A stretch of 64,000 bases of DNA from IMG/VR virus record IMGVR_UViG_3300018080_000015, positions 24,187-88,186 of that record, one strand, 5' to 3'. Under the pieces are notes generated by a model. It ran no database searches. It saw only the letters and a list, made by a program, of their open reading frames with translations, and was not told where the DNA came from. The position numbers and the translations under genes were made by a program. How positions within the stretch are numbered: the stretch's first letter is position 1; each line of letters opens with the position of its first letter. This DNA is from a virus. Shown piece by piece: positions 32,539 through 40,813 of this stretch.

Positions 32539-34703
32539 CACAGATTGAAGTTGAAGTCTGCGAAGGGATCGGTGTTGACGTTCTCAGGAGCGCTACCGCC
32601 CATGATCTTGAGGAGCTGGCGTTCGGCCGAGTTGGCGATGTCCAGCTTCTCCATCTCCCCGAGGGTAAACGGCACCGGCTTCCTGATCACGTGAAAATCG
32701 CGAGCGATGTGCGCATGAACCGCAGCCACGCAGTCTGCCACGTCCTTGGTTCCGAGTGTGCCGTCCGCACGAGTCGCAGTGCAGTTGATCTTGTCGAGCT
32801 CGGTGTCGTACTCGAGCGAGCTGCAGTCCATGAAGAAAGGCTCGTAGGCGTAGAAGCTCGTGCGCCTGTCGATCATTGACTGTCGAAGGTACTCGTACGG
32901 TGCTGTGGTGCGCTCGAGGGAGAGAAGCTCGGCCTCGATGCCCACTGCTTCGAAGGCGTCGATGGAATCGGCCGATTGGAACTGGTCGAAGGAAACCCGC
33001 TCGAAGCCAGGATACTCGCCGAAGGCGTAGCACGCCCAGATGATATCCCTCAGACGACGGGGCTCGAGCTTGCCCCCGGGCGGAGCGTAGAACCTGCACA
33101 TCACGTCGATGATGGTGATCGGGCGCTCTTCGACGAAGAAGATCCAGCCCCCTTCAACCTCTTCGTTCTCTTCCTTTACGATGCGCTGCTTGTAGCCGCC
33201 GAAGTGACCGATGGCGAAAGCAGCCCCGCACTTCGTCCGTGCAAGGTCGCCGTGGACGTAGCGGGTCCTGTGCGGGTTGACCTTGGGGTACTTGGCGAAG
33301 TTCTCCGCAGTCTTGTGGTGGTCGTAGCGGGTCGGGTCGAACAGCTCGCCCTTCGAGTTGAGGAGCTGGGTCGGGAACTTCGAGCGAAGAATCTGGGATG
33401 CAGAGATGCCTTGAGGCTCCGGGAGCTTGAACGGGTGCTCCCTGGGGATGTCTCCGCAATCCTCGAGCCCCACACAGCCCCTGTAGATCGACGTCTCCTC
33501 CATGAACGGATTGCGGGCCAGGATGGACCAGCCCGAGATGTCCTTGATGGCTTTGTGCAGGTTGTCGATGTAGAGGTCTTTGAGCTTGTGTGGAACAGCC
33601 TGGATGCGACACCCGGCCGGCATGCGATCAGCGAGCTTCTTCAGGTCTGCTTTTTCGACTTGGTCGTCGTCCCCAAGCATACGAGACGGGTTCGCAGCGT
33701 TGCCAAGGAAGATGTAGAAGCGCTTGGTCCCGTACTTGTGGTCTGGACGGGACATCTTGGGGAGCCACTGGGGGTAGTCCAAGACGGCGACGCGGGGATT
33801 GCCCTTCGAGGTTTCGATTCTGCGCTCGAGAAAGTCGCCGGGGAACTGCTTCGAGGAGATCATGTAGAGCCGGGCGAGTACGAAGTCCTCTTCAGTGACG
33901 TAGCGGGATGCTTGGCGGCCCGCGAAGGCGTCGAAAAGCACCTTGGCCTGGTCATACTCTCCGGCGAGTTTGGAGTGGCGGGATTGTGCAGCTCCGACCA
34001 TGAAGTTGAGCTCGTCGAGACAGCCCCCGATGACGTTCTCGCCCAGGATGGAGCTCTCGCGGGAGTTGCCCGCCATCCAGACGACGTTCTGCTTCGGCCA
34101 CCAAAGCATGTCCTTGCCCGTGGGCCTGAACAGCTCGTGGTTTTGGAAGAGAGGTGAGGCCATCAGCGCATCGGTGACGTAGTTCCACATGACGTCGTGG
34201 GCACTGCGGCCGTCGACGGAAAGTGTGGCGAAGACGATGCGGGAGTCTGGAGCGTTGTCGAAGATACTTTGCGGGTTCTTCCGACAGAGCGTGTGATAGA
34301 GCTCGTAGGAGATCCCCATGTGCGCAGCGTAGTTCTTTCCCCACCCAATAGCCCCCGTCAGGATGACCTGCTTGATGAAGGGATTGTTCAGGATACGACA
34401 AAGACGGTCGAGCAGCAGCGGGTGTAGGTTGCGCCCCCGGTGCCCCATGTAGTCGTTGTCGAGAAAGAACTGCCGCGGAGAGACGGGCGGGATGTAGAAG
34501 TGCTCAGAGTCGAGCGCGTTGCGCGTTGGGGTCTTGGCCGCGTTGGTCTTTCTCTGCTTGACGCGCTCTTGGAGCTCTCGGATGAGAATGCCGCGTTGGA
34601 CTGGCGAGAATCGGTTGAGGCGCTCGATGATCGGAGGAGGAGATGGGATCTGTTCCCATCCCCCGAGCCCCTCTACCAGATGCTGGCCAATGTCAGCGCC
34701 CAT
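32538..34703 (-). CDS. Large terminase subunit (ATPase and nuclease)
   Basis: A 721 aa DNA packaging motor. The ATPase domain has a Walker A-like LTGAIGWGKNYAAH at about residue 115 and a Walker B with catalytic acid GGCLDELNFM at about 228. The C-terminal nuclease domain starts near 460 with YVHGDLARTKCGAAFAIGHFGG (the first acidic metal ligand in HGDLA) and has RVSFDQFQSADSI and later TRADGTLGTKDVADCVAA. It cuts concatemers and pumps DNA into the head through the portal. Spacing to the portal gene is normal; the small terminase candidate is about 9 kb away, an unusual separation. Confidence 0.85.
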   Translation of the reverse strand: MGADIGQHLVEGLGGWEQIPSPPPIIERLNRFSPVQRGILIRELQERVKQRKTNAAKTPTRNALDSEHFYIPPVSPRQFFLDNDYMGHRGRNLHPLLLDRLCRILNNPFIKQVILTGAIGWGKNYAAHMGISYELYHTLCRKNPQSIFDNAPDSRIVFATLSVDGRSAHDVMWNYVTDALMASPLFQNHELFRPTGKDMLWWPKQNVVWMAGNSRESSILGENVIGGCLDELNFMVGAAQSRHSKLAGEYDQAKVLFDAFAGRQASRYVTEEDFVLARLYMISSKQFPGDFLERRIETSKGNPRVAVLDYPQWLPKMSRPDHKYGTKRFYIFLGNAANPSRMLGDDDQVEKADLKKLADRMPAGCRIQAVPHKLKDLYIDNLHKAIKDISGWSILARNPFMEETSIYRGCVGLEDCGDIPREHPFKLPEPQGISASQILRSKFPTQLLNSKGELFDPTRYDHHKTAENFAKYPKVNPHRTRYVHGDLARTKCGAAFAIGHFGGYKQRIVKEENEEVEGGWIFFVEERPITIIDVMCRFYAPPGGKLEPRRLRDIIWACYAFGEYPGFERVSFDQFQSADSIDAFEAVGIEAELLSLERTTAPYEYLRQSMIDRRTSFYAYEPFFMDCSSLEYDTELDKINCTATRADGTLGTKDVADCVAAVHAHIARDFHVIRKPVPFTLGEMEKLDIANSAERQLLKIMGGSAPENVNTDPFADFNFNL

Positions 34704-34708
34704 GCTGC

Positions 34709-34906
34709 TCAGCCGTGGATATCAAACTCATCGTCGGCCTCTGTAAGGTAAACGCCGCGCGCCGCAAGATCGTTTCGAGCCATGAGCTCAGCGGTGGATC
34801 GGTCGTGGCCTTTGGCCCTGTACGACTCGATGAGCCTGGCGAGCGTGATCGGCTCACCGGTGGAACTTTCGAGCCAGGCCTCAGAACGGGTTTGTTTTGT
34901 CGTCAT
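34709..34906 (-). CDS. Small hypothetical protein before the large terminase
   Basis: A 65 aa protein starting TTKQTRSEAWLESSTG with a helical centre (LARLIESYRAKGHDRSTAELM) and acidic end (YLTEADDEFDIHG). The helix spacing suggests a small DNA-binding or adaptor fold, but this is weak. The start lies inside the end of the preceding zinc-protein gene. Confidence 0.45.
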   Translation of the reverse strand: MTTKQTRSEAWLESSTGEPITLARLIESYRAKGHDRSTAELMARNDLAARGVYLTEADDEFDIHG

Positions 34907-35126
34907 GATCGTCCCTCTCCGGGCAGTGCTCGATGTGATGATCCCACATTTCGAGCTTGAGTTGTCGCCAGCGTCCAAGGACACTGTGACGCCTTTTGTA
35001 CCGCCAGTCTACAGGATCATCGCTCGAGCTCCACATCATCCACCAGACGTCGCGGTAGGTGCAGCCCGTGCGAAAGGTATCGTAATCCAACCCGCAGTGA
35101 GGGCACCGCTCGGACATATCCGCCAT
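34881..35126 (-). CDS. Small zinc-type protein (SERCPHCGLDYDTFRTG)
   Basis: An 81 aa protein whose start SERCPHCGLDYDTFRTGCTYRD and following WWMMWSSSDDPVDWRYKRR form a pattern I associate with small conserved phage proteins near packaging genes. One CPHC pair plus a later HHIEHC could bind zinc. The start is ATG 35126 (a second ATG lies three codons on). Function unknown. Bases 35127-35250 contain two strong hairpins but no gene. Confidence 0.5.
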   Translation of the reverse strand: MADMSERCPHCGLDYDTFRTGCTYRDVWWMMWSSSDDPVDWRYKRRHSVLGRWRQLKLEMWDHHIEHCPERDDHDDKTNPF

Positions 35127-35128
35127 CG

Positions 35129-35242
35129 TGCACCTCAGAAGTGGCCAGGGGAGGGGAGAGCTCCCCCGGCCTGTGGTGCAAACGCGCCCCCGTAAGCACG
35201 TGTGGTCTTGCACCGAGCTGGTTGTGATCATAGCACCTCGTG
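35129..35242 (-). other. Two large hairpins in a noncoding gap
   Basis: The first (about 35129-35183) pairs TGCACC with GGTGCA and encloses GGCC ... GGGGAG/CTCCCC ... GGCC. The second (about 35211-35242) pairs TTGCAC-GAG with CTCGTGCAA. Neither has a following T-run in the direction of transcription. They may process or stabilise mRNA. Confidence 0.4.
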
Positions 35243-35250
35243 CAAACGAT

Positions 35251-35553
35251 TCACCAGAGGCGATAGACGCCCCAAGGTCGACGAGACTCAGACAACGACA
35301 ACTCCTCCAGATGCCGCACATAGGCCCATGCGGTAGCTGTGGGATCTGGAAGCACCTGTGAGGCTAGTAGATACTCGAAAACCACCGTCTGCATCTGCCA
35401 CAGCCGACAACCCCATTTCCTAGTTCCTTTACACGTATCCGATCCATAACAGTCTTGGTGTCTCGCGCGCGCGCGAGCGTCGAGCCAAGTCCAGCGTTCA
35501 TGCGGGATCGCTCGGATCGCCCTTGACGAAGTTAGCGTCATCCAGCATCGCAC
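35251..35553 (-). CDS. Uncertain ORF upstream of the hairpin gap
   Basis: A 100-codon frame whose C-terminal part is protein-like (QTVVFEYLLASQVLPDP, YVRHLEELSLSESRRPWG). No good ribosome binding site supports the first ATG, and it overlaps the preceding gene by 56 bases. An internal ATG at 35394 would give 47 aa. A competing frame (ATG 35501, overlapping the upstream stop as ATGA) gives 45 aa with a CGRC pair. One small gene is probably here; which start is right is open. Confidence 0.35.
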   Translation of the reverse strand: MRCWMTLTSSRAIRAIPHERWTWLDARARARHQDCYGSDTCKGTRKWGCRLWQMQTVVFEYLLASQVLPDPTATAWAYVRHLEELSLSESRRPWGVYRLW

Positions 35554-35927
35554 AAAGCTTCGTTTTGCCCCTCACCCTCAACTCGTTCATGTGCTCACGC
35601 TGAATATCCTCGACTATCATGGCCACTTCGAACGGGTGGTAGAAGCCCTTGTACCGAACCACCGTGCCGATAGGCTCTGAAAGCTGCTTTCGCGCCTCCG
35701 CGAGTGTCCGCTTCCTAGACCAGTAATGCTTGCCGAAGACGAGAACGTTTCCTGCGTCGTCGTAGACGGTCCAAATGCGCCCGTAGGCCGACATGGTTCT
35801 GAACACGTGGACCTTCATGCTATCGCCTGAGAGGTCCGTGCAGCTTTTCTTCAGGAACTGCGTACGGGCCTGTGGTGCTTTTGTGCCCATTGCTACCTCC
35901 TAGTAGGCTTTACACATATCTGATTCC
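35419..35927 (-). repeat. Direct repeat flanking a small gene (possible promoter/leader)
   Basis: Two similar stretches, 35419-35445 and 35899-35927, share CCTAGT then CTTTACAC-TATC-GAT on the plus strand. On the minus strand the motif reads ATC-GATA-GTGTAAAG followed by CTAGG. One copy lies just upstream of the gene at 35890 and the other in the next gap, so both could be promoters or leaders of the same class. Confidence 0.4.
35498..35890 (-). CDS. Hypothetical protein
   Basis: A 130 aa protein starting at ATG 35890 behind AGGAGGT. The fold looks alpha/beta: KVHVFRTMSAYGRIWTVYDDAG, NVLVFGKHYWSRKRTLAEARKQL, then VRYKGFYHPFEVAMIVEDIQ. It is basic overall. Not recognised. Its leader carries one copy of the direct repeat described at 35899-35927. 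Confidence 0.45.
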   Translation of the reverse strand: MGTKAPQARTQFLKKSCTDLSGDSMKVHVFRTMSAYGRIWTVYDDAGNVLVFGKHYWSRKRTLAEARKQLSEPIGTVVRYKGFYHPFEVAMIVEDIQREHMNELRVRGKTKLCAMLDDANFVKGDPSDPA

Positions 35928-35985
35928 AAGGGAGAATTTCACGTCCCTAAGATTCTCGGGGGAAAAGCTGCACGCAGTCAATGCG

Positions 35986-36240
35986 TTAAAGCTCCTCCCC
36001 GAGAGCCTCAGCTGCGTCTCGGATGAGCCCCATGTGATACCAATCCTCCCGCAGAAACTTGTTGGCATCGTTGTACAGCGACACGATGTTGTCCTGGTTG
36101 CTTCGTGGGGCGCCCATGACATCGCAGAGCTGCCTGAGTCTCCCGGCAGCGAGCGCGAGCTTGTAGAGCTGCTTGCAGTGACACGGAAAGTTCTCAGGCA
36201 GGGCTCCTGAGTTGTGAGGACAATGGGGTAGGTGCTTCAT
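35986..36240 (-). CDS. Small Cys/His-containing hypothetical protein
   Basis: An 84 aa protein. The N-terminus has HLPHCPHNSG and NFPCHCKQL, a possible CxH/CxC zinc site, followed by helices (LYKLALAAGRLRQLCDVMG; ANKFLREDWYHMGLIRDAAE). Function unknown. The 101-base gap 36241-36341 above it has no supported gene. Confidence 0.45.
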   Translation of the reverse strand: MKHLPHCPHNSGALPENFPCHCKQLYKLALAAGRLRQLCDVMGAPRSNQDNIVSLYNDANKFLREDWYHMGLIRDAAEALGEEL

Positions 36241-36341
36241 TTTTTACGTCCTGGAAATAACGCCGACTTCAAAACGAGGCAAAGACCTGATGGTGCTCGG
36301 CGTGGTAGATGACCTTTGAAGACGAGAACGCGGGAGCTGGC

Positions 36342-36959
36342 TCAATCGCTTTTACGGAGTAGAACAGTTTGCTTCACGTTGTAGCCGTGCTCGAGCCAAA
36401 CCTTCCACCTCAGCAACTCCTCTACGGCGGGGGACTTGAAGGGCTCCTTCAGCATGTCGATGGGGCGGAAGCCTCCCGGCTCGCAATCGGTGTTCTCCTT
36501 GAGCACCCTGTGTCGGGAGTCTTCGACGGTGTTCGTCACCAGGATGGCAGAGCTCTCCTCGAAGTAGAGGGTGAGCATGCGGAGGCACTCCCACAGAGGC
36601 CAATGCTGAAGCACGTCCTTGACGATGATGAGGTCTGCGCGGACGGTGAAGTCCCGGATGTCGGCACAGACGAAAGCGATATTGCGCTTTGCGAAGCGGG
36701 CGGAGAGCTTTCTGATTAGAGGCTCGACAACGTCCACGCCGAGGTAGTCGACGTTGCCCCAGTCGACGTGCCGGGAGAATGTCCAATCTCCGCAGCCGAG
36801 ATCCAGGACCGTCTTGATGCCGCGCTCCGCGATGAGAGCCTCCAGGAGCTCTCTGTAGGGCTTCGTGGCCGTGAGGGTAGAGCCGCAGCCGCTGATGGGG
36901 TCGTGGGGCGAGACGGCCCATTCTCGCTGCTCGTAGATACGGGTGAATGTCTGCCTCAT
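36342..36959 (-). CDS. Class I SAM-dependent methyltransferase
   Basis: A 205 aa Rossmann-fold methyltransferase. Motif I is VLDLGCGDWTFS at about residue 51, the acidic end of strand 2 is YLGVDVVEPLI, motif for strand 3 FVCADIRDF and the post-I motif DLIIVKDVLQHWP, as in small-molecule or cap-type methyltransferases. No DPPY/NPPY motif is present, so DNA adenine/cytosine-N4 methylation is unlikely. The substrate is unknown. It is coupled to the upstream zinc-protein gene (ATGA). Confidence 0.7.
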   Translation of the reverse strand: MRQTFTRIYEQREWAVSPHDPISGCGSTLTATKPYRELLEALIAERGIKTVLDLGCGDWTFSRHVDWGNVDYLGVDVVEPLIRKLSARFAKRNIAFVCADIRDFTVRADLIIVKDVLQHWPLWECLRMLTLYFEESSAILVTNTVEDSRHRVLKENTDCEPGGFRPIDMLKEPFKSPAVEELLRWKVWLEHGYNVKQTVLLRKSD

Positions 36960-37153
36960 GGCTTCACCGGGTCTGGGGTAAAGTAGAGTGGGATGTACGG
37001 ATACAGCCGCAGTCGATTCTTACATCGGGAGCAGATATCCACAAACCGACCCCCTTCTTCAGAAATACAGACACCAAAGTGCTCGGCGGGATACATCTCG
37101 CAGAGCTCGCAGTGAATGACATCTCCGCACTCGTCCTTCCTGTGCTTGCTCAT
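36956..37153 (-). CDS. Small zinc-finger protein
   Basis: A 65 aa protein with two CxxC pairs (HCELCEMYPAEHFGVC and ICSRCKNRL), likely one zinc site. I start it at ATG 37153, which overlaps the upstream stop as ATGA; the longer ORF lies in the shadow of other genes. It resembles small phage zinc proteins of unknown role. Confidence 0.5.
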   Translation of the reverse strand: MSKHRKDECGDVIHCELCEMYPAEHFGVCISEEGGRFVDICSRCKNRLRLYPYIPLYFTPDPVKP

Positions 37154-37374
37154 GTGTCCTCTCGAGGAAATGTCTTCGATAGCTGCTCGAAGAAGCTCCG
37201 CGTCTTCTCGTCGTAGGGGATCAGTGCCCCCGCAAAGTCGCCCGATGACTTGTAGGCGTACTGCCTGTTGCAACGGTGACAGCGGACGAGCAAGCTCTGC
37301 CCACTGAGCGCCCGCTCGAAGACGAGTTGGTGGCCAAAGACGAGACAGATCAGGCGCCGGAAGAGAAGAATCAT
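37150..37374 (-). CDS. Small protein of DUF1660-like type
   Basis: A 74 aa protein: FRRLICLVFGHQLVFERA then LVRCHRCNRQYAYKS. A hydrophobic N-terminal segment with a GH motif followed by a single CxxC is the layout of small prophage proteins of the DUF1660 kind. Function unknown. Start overlaps the preceding small gene stop as ATGA (GAATGA). Confidence 0.45.
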   Translation of the reverse strand: MILLFRRLICLVFGHQLVFERALSGQSLLVRCHRCNRQYAYKSSGDFAGALIPYDEKTRSFFEQLSKTFPREDT

Positions 37375-37523
37375 TCTTCAGGCTCCTCATTCGGATCTGG
37401 CATGGGAACAATCCAAGTGGGCTGGTTGAAGTGCACTGTAGCCTCCTTGAGTAGAGCGGTGCTTGCCCCCTTCAGCTTTTTGATGTTTTCCTCGGTCTTG
37501 GAGTCATCCCTCGAAGTCCTCAT
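37371..37523 (-). CDS. Small coupled protein after the endolysin
   Basis: A 50 aa protein starting at ATG 37523 inside the end of the endolysin gene. It reads RTSRDDSKTEENIKKLKGAS, then ATVHFNQPTWIVPMPDP and a poly-acid end (NEEPEE). Codon use and the ATGA overlap with the next gene support it as real. Function unknown. Confidence 0.5.
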   Translation of the reverse strand: MRTSRDDSKTEENIKKLKGASTALLKEATVHFNQPTWIVPMPDPNEEPEE

Positions 37524-39636
37524 CACTGAAGCGAAGAGCGTGGCAAATGTAGTATTCGCGCTTCTTCGCGAACTGCTTGAAGGGACGCACCTTCACGATC
37601 ACCCCTTCCATTTTCGAGCCGTCTGGACCAAAGCCCTTGGCGTTGCCCTCGATGAGCAGGATCCCCTCGCCTTTTTCAAACCGCTGAGTGTGCTTGTTGG
37701 GCATAGCATCCCATACGTCCTGCGGAATACCAGACGTGTGCCCGAGAGTCCCGAGGCACAGCGTGATGTGGTTGCCGTCTCGCTTCTTCCCGTTGCCAAC
37801 CACGACCACATCACCAGGCCGAATGCGTTTCCTCACGTACTCAAGTCCAGAATCGTTCGGAAGTTGGTTGATATCGAACACCCGCCGATCTGTGTGCGGC
37901 TTCCGGTTCGGGTGCTCCTTCGTCGGGCCCCAGTTCTTCCCCTCGCCGTCGAGCCAATCTTGAATGCGGGCTGTCGAGGCGAGAGCGAGCTGCCGGATGC
38001 GCTTGTTGAGGCGCCCCCCGAAGCATGCTGCCACGAACGCGCCGCACCAAGCTGACTGGCCGTTGCGCGCGTACCGATCAAGCCAGTGCCAGTACATCCC
38101 CAGCTCGTCACGGATGAAGCCGTCGATCTCCCCACAGTTCTCGCCCGGAGGTTCGTGAATGCCCTTGCGCCAGAACCCCAGCGCGCAATCGAGCGTCTGC
38201 CGAGTATACCTCTCCGCCTTTGGTACGATGGTGCCCGTGATCTCGACTGGGACCACCATCTCGCTCATCGAGAAGTCCCGCCTCGTGCGCCTGAGCTCAT
38301 CAACGGACCGCTTCACGAGCCGATCCAGTGCTCTCTCGGTAAGTACTTCCGCGAACGCGGGAGCCCCGTCGAAAAAGGCTGCGAGAGCCTCTACTGTCTT
38401 CGGCCCGTAAATGCCATCGATTTCTCCCACGTATTCATTGTACAAGAGACGCTGTATCGCCTTCACCGTGTGACTCTTGTTGCCCCGCACAGCGACGTTT
38501 TCGTTATCCAGTTTTGTCATGGTCCCGCTCCTTCGAAAAACAACCCCGCAGGGCTGCGTGATGGGCATGCCGTCGTCCACCTCCACCGTCGCGATTTCGA
38601 TCCGTGCCCATTCAGGCTTTGTTCCGTCGACTCGGATAACGTCGCGAGTGTAGGCGAGAGCGTCTGCGGAGACGCTGGTAGGAGCTCGACCGATAAACTC
38701 CTCCATGCTTTGAATGAGCTCCCAGCGCTCAAGGTGGTCGTATAGATTTTCATCACAGTAGGCGGTTTCAAGGATCTTGGTCTCCATGTAGTCGTTTCCT
38801 ACGATCTCGATGGCCTCATTGATGATCGAGCGCATTCCGCCAGCGCCGCGTGAGTTGGTCAGGCGAATGAGCCCGGCGAGGCTCGTCGCGAACACCCAGT
38901 CATACTGCGCCATCATCTCGAGCCCAGGAGGCGAATAGCTGGCCAGCCACTCGCGCACACAGAGCTTCACGATATCTGGATGCTGCGCGATCTCCCACCA
39001 ACCCGAGAGCAGCCAGTCGTAGCGCTCCTTGTAGGGCTCCTTGCCGCGTTGGATGTGGATGTTGGAGCGAATCCAGTTCTCGTTGACCATCAGGCCTGCA
39101 GCCTCTTCGCCCCAGGCCCACTTGGCGAGCTTGGGAGCCTCTTGCGCAATGGTCGCCAGGAGTTTTGGTGCTGTGTCGCTCCACCAGTGGGCGATGCCGA
39201 TGGAGAGCTCGTCCAGCGAGATCCAGGAGTCGGGGCTCCGGGAGAAGGTCACGTCTTTCCAGCCCGAGACGAGCAAGCACAGCCCGGCCTCGAAAGTGCC
39301 CGTGCTCGTGGTCTCCTCCCACGCAGGGCACTTTTGCCTGTAGACGTTGGGGCAGTGGTCGTAGCCCCACATCTCCTCTGGCGGAGGCACGACGTGCTTC
39401 GGCGGGAAGGGTGATTCGGTCAGACCGGGGCTTGAGCGCATCGCTTGGTAGGTGGCCGGGCCGATCTTGCCGTCGGCGTCTAGGTCGTTCGCCTTCTGCC
39501 AGCAGGTAACAGCTTCGACGGTGTCCGGCCCCCAGTAGCCGTCGAGCTCGACGCCCACGAGTCCCTGGAGCTCCAATGTCTCGTTTTTGTCGTAGCGAGC
39601 TTTGTTGTAGTCGATGGCTGCTTGGATTGTGCTCAT
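37504..39636 (-). CDS. Multidomain endolysin / cell wall hydrolase
   Basis: A 710 aa protein that would degrade host peptidoglycan. Domain order: peptidoglycan-binding repeat 1 at about 20-70 (LDGYWGPDTVEAVTCWQKAND, ADGKIGPATYQAM); a helical catalytic-like domain at about 100-330 (WAWGEEAAGLMVNENWIRSN) resembling lysozyme/chitosanase folds; peptidoglycan-binding repeat 2 at about 385-425 (VGEIDGIYGPKTVEALAAF); and a C-terminal CHAP/NlpC-like domain at about 500-690 with Cys in SAWCGAFVAACFG, His in KRDGNHITLCLG and RPGDVVVVGN. It is far larger than most soluble endolysins, so a virion-associated role is possible, but nearby membrane proteins favour lysis. Confidence 0.7.
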   Translation of the reverse strand: MSTIQAAIDYNKARYDKNETLELQGLVGVELDGYWGPDTVEAVTCWQKANDLDADGKIGPATYQAMRSSPGLTESPFPPKHVVPPPEEMWGYDHCPNVYRQKCPAWEETTSTGTFEAGLCLLVSGWKDVTFSRSPDSWISLDELSIGIAHWWSDTAPKLLATIAQEAPKLAKWAWGEEAAGLMVNENWIRSNIHIQRGKEPYKERYDWLLSGWWEIAQHPDIVKLCVREWLASYSPPGLEMMAQYDWVFATSLAGLIRLTNSRGAGGMRSIINEAIEIVGNDYMETKILETAYCDENLYDHLERWELIQSMEEFIGRAPTSVSADALAYTRDVIRVDGTKPEWARIEIATVEVDDGMPITQPCGVVFRRSGTMTKLDNENVAVRGNKSHTVKAIQRLLYNEYVGEIDGIYGPKTVEALAAFFDGAPAFAEVLTERALDRLVKRSVDELRRTRRDFSMSEMVVPVEITGTIVPKAERYTRQTLDCALGFWRKGIHEPPGENCGEIDGFIRDELGMYWHWLDRYARNGQSAWCGAFVAACFGGRLNKRIRQLALASTARIQDWLDGEGKNWGPTKEHPNRKPHTDRRVFDINQLPNDSGLEYVRKRIRPGDVVVVGNGKKRDGNHITLCLGTLGHTSGIPQDVWDAMPNKHTQRFEKGEGILLIEGNAKGFGPDGSKMEGVIVKVRPFKQFAKKREYYICHALRFSDEDFEG

Positions 39637-39686
39637 TTCGGTAGTCTCCTTCGGCTAACGCGATCACCTTGCGACCGCCGATGCCG

Positions 39687-40244
39687 TTACTCTTCTCTGT
39701 TTTCTCTTCGCTCACGTTGTTTCTCCATTTTCAGGGCTCGTTGGTGTAGATACTCCTCGACCCGGGACAGGGAAGGCTCATCGAAGCGGAGCTGCTCGTT
39801 GCTCAGTACGATATCATCCACCCTGGTTACGAGGAACTTCACAAGCTCTGCGGGCGGAGGCACCTGAACCAGCACTCGCTGTCTCTCCCAGAGCCGAGGA
39901 AACATTGTCAAGTCCAGATCACGCACGAAGTGCAACTCCCGGTTCTCGATCTGGTGGTCGTCAACGAGGCGGCGCCACTGTAGCGCGCTCGTTGGTGTCA
40001 TGGTGCTCACGTACTGCCCGGAGCGTAGCAGCTTCCATCCGGGCGCCAGGAAACCAATCTTGGTGCCGGAGTGGCTTGAGATCACCTTCAGCTCCACGCA
40101 GTGCACGCCCGAACGGACGACGTCAAACGTCCGCACACAGGCGCGAGCGTTATCCCGCCCCGCTCGCGCCTCGAGCTCTTTGTCGGCTGGCTCGAGCTCA
40201 AGGAGACGCCTCCTGCGCTCCGGACTGTCAATTGGCCGCACCAC
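39687..40244 (-). CDS. Hypothetical protein upstream of the endolysin
   Basis: A 185 aa protein, charged and mainly helical at both ends (RRRLLELEPADKELEARAGRD; VEEYLHQRALKMEKQRERRENREE) with a beta core (VRSGVHCVELKVISSHSGTKIGF). No family recognised. It overlaps the zinc-protein gene upstream by 17 bases and ends 50 bases before the endolysin start. Confidence 0.4.
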   Translation of the reverse strand: MVRPIDSPERRRRLLELEPADKELEARAGRDNARACVRTFDVVRSGVHCVELKVISSHSGTKIGFLAPGWKLLRSGQYVSTMTPTSALQWRRLVDDHQIENRELHFVRDLDLTMFPRLWERQRVLVQVPPPAELVKFLVTRVDDIVLSNEQLRFDEPSLSRVEEYLHQRALKMEKQRERRENREE

Positions 40245-40680
40245 CTTCCTCCTCCTGGCACCTACCGTCTTTCTTGCGCTCCGGAAAGTGTCCTGTCTCT
40301 ATGAAGGTGTTCTTGCAGTCCATACAGACCAGGATCCCACCAGTGCGCCTCCGTTCGCGGCTCGGCTGTCTGCACCACTCACAGAGAAAATCCTCACGAA
40401 CTCGCTCGTTGCAGATTCTACAACGTGGGTAGTCAAGAGCGTCCGGATACACCCCCGCGTCGTGTTTGCAGTCCGAGTGGTTCTCGTAGTTGGGCGCATC
40501 CGGATCTGGCCCTAAAGGGTCCTCCTCCACGAGCTTTGCAGACGCAAGATAGTTGAGCGCTGCCGAGAGATCTCTAATACAGTCAGCCAAGTGACCCACA
40601 TCATCGGCGGTCAGCTGCTCGACCACATCAACGATCTCATGCGCGGCGCGCAAGAGCTTATCGTGCTGCTCTTTGTTCAC
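40228..40680 (-). CDS. Zinc-finger protein with helical N-terminus
   Basis: A 150 aa protein starting at GTG 40680 (GGGAGG with six-base spacing). Residues 1-60 are helical (HDKLLRAAHEIVDVVEQLTADDVGHLADCIRDLSAALN); the C-terminal half has CRICNERVREDFLCEWC and LVCMDC, two zinc-type sites. A role in nucleic acid or protein binding is likely but unspecified. Confidence 0.5.
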   Translation of the reverse strand: MNKEQHDKLLRAAHEIVDVVEQLTADDVGHLADCIRDLSAALNYLASAKLVEEDPLGPDPDAPNYENHSDCKHDAGVYPDALDYPRCRICNERVREDFLCEWCRQPSRERRRTGGILVCMDCKNTFIETGHFPERKKDGRCQEEEGGAAN

Positions 40681-40732
40681 GGTGCCTCCCTTACTTGCTT
40701 TTGGGGACACTACCGAGAACGCAGAAACGATC

Positions 40733-40813
40733 TCAATCGTTTTCTTCGGGGATCGGAGCCCAGGAAGCTACCTTGGCCGCGAGCTCGAGTTCGTGAAACC
40801 GTGCGTAGCTCAT
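40733..40813 (-). CDS. 26-residue coupled mini-ORF
   Basis: ATG at 40813 overlaps the metallopeptidase stop as ATGA. It encodes SYARFHELELAAKVASWAPI then PEEND. The N-terminal residues form an amphipathic helix. Short but in the coding style of the neighbourhood; function unknown. Confidence 0.4.
   Translation of the reverse strand: MSYARFHELELAAKVASWAPIPEEND

Noticed and set aside
32976-34157. Plus-strand ORF of 393 codons opposite the large terminase
   Set aside because: Shadow of the terminase gene, with no motif and no ribosome binding site.
36241-36341. Possible short ORF in the gap below the methyltransferase
   Set aside because: The frame reads plausibly but has no ATG, GTG or TTG start with a ribosome binding site.
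38900-39715. Minus-strand 271-codon frame overlapping the endolysin gene
   Set aside because: Different frame from the endolysin, Arg-rich, and the endolysin has clear domains. Only the first residues looked protein-like.
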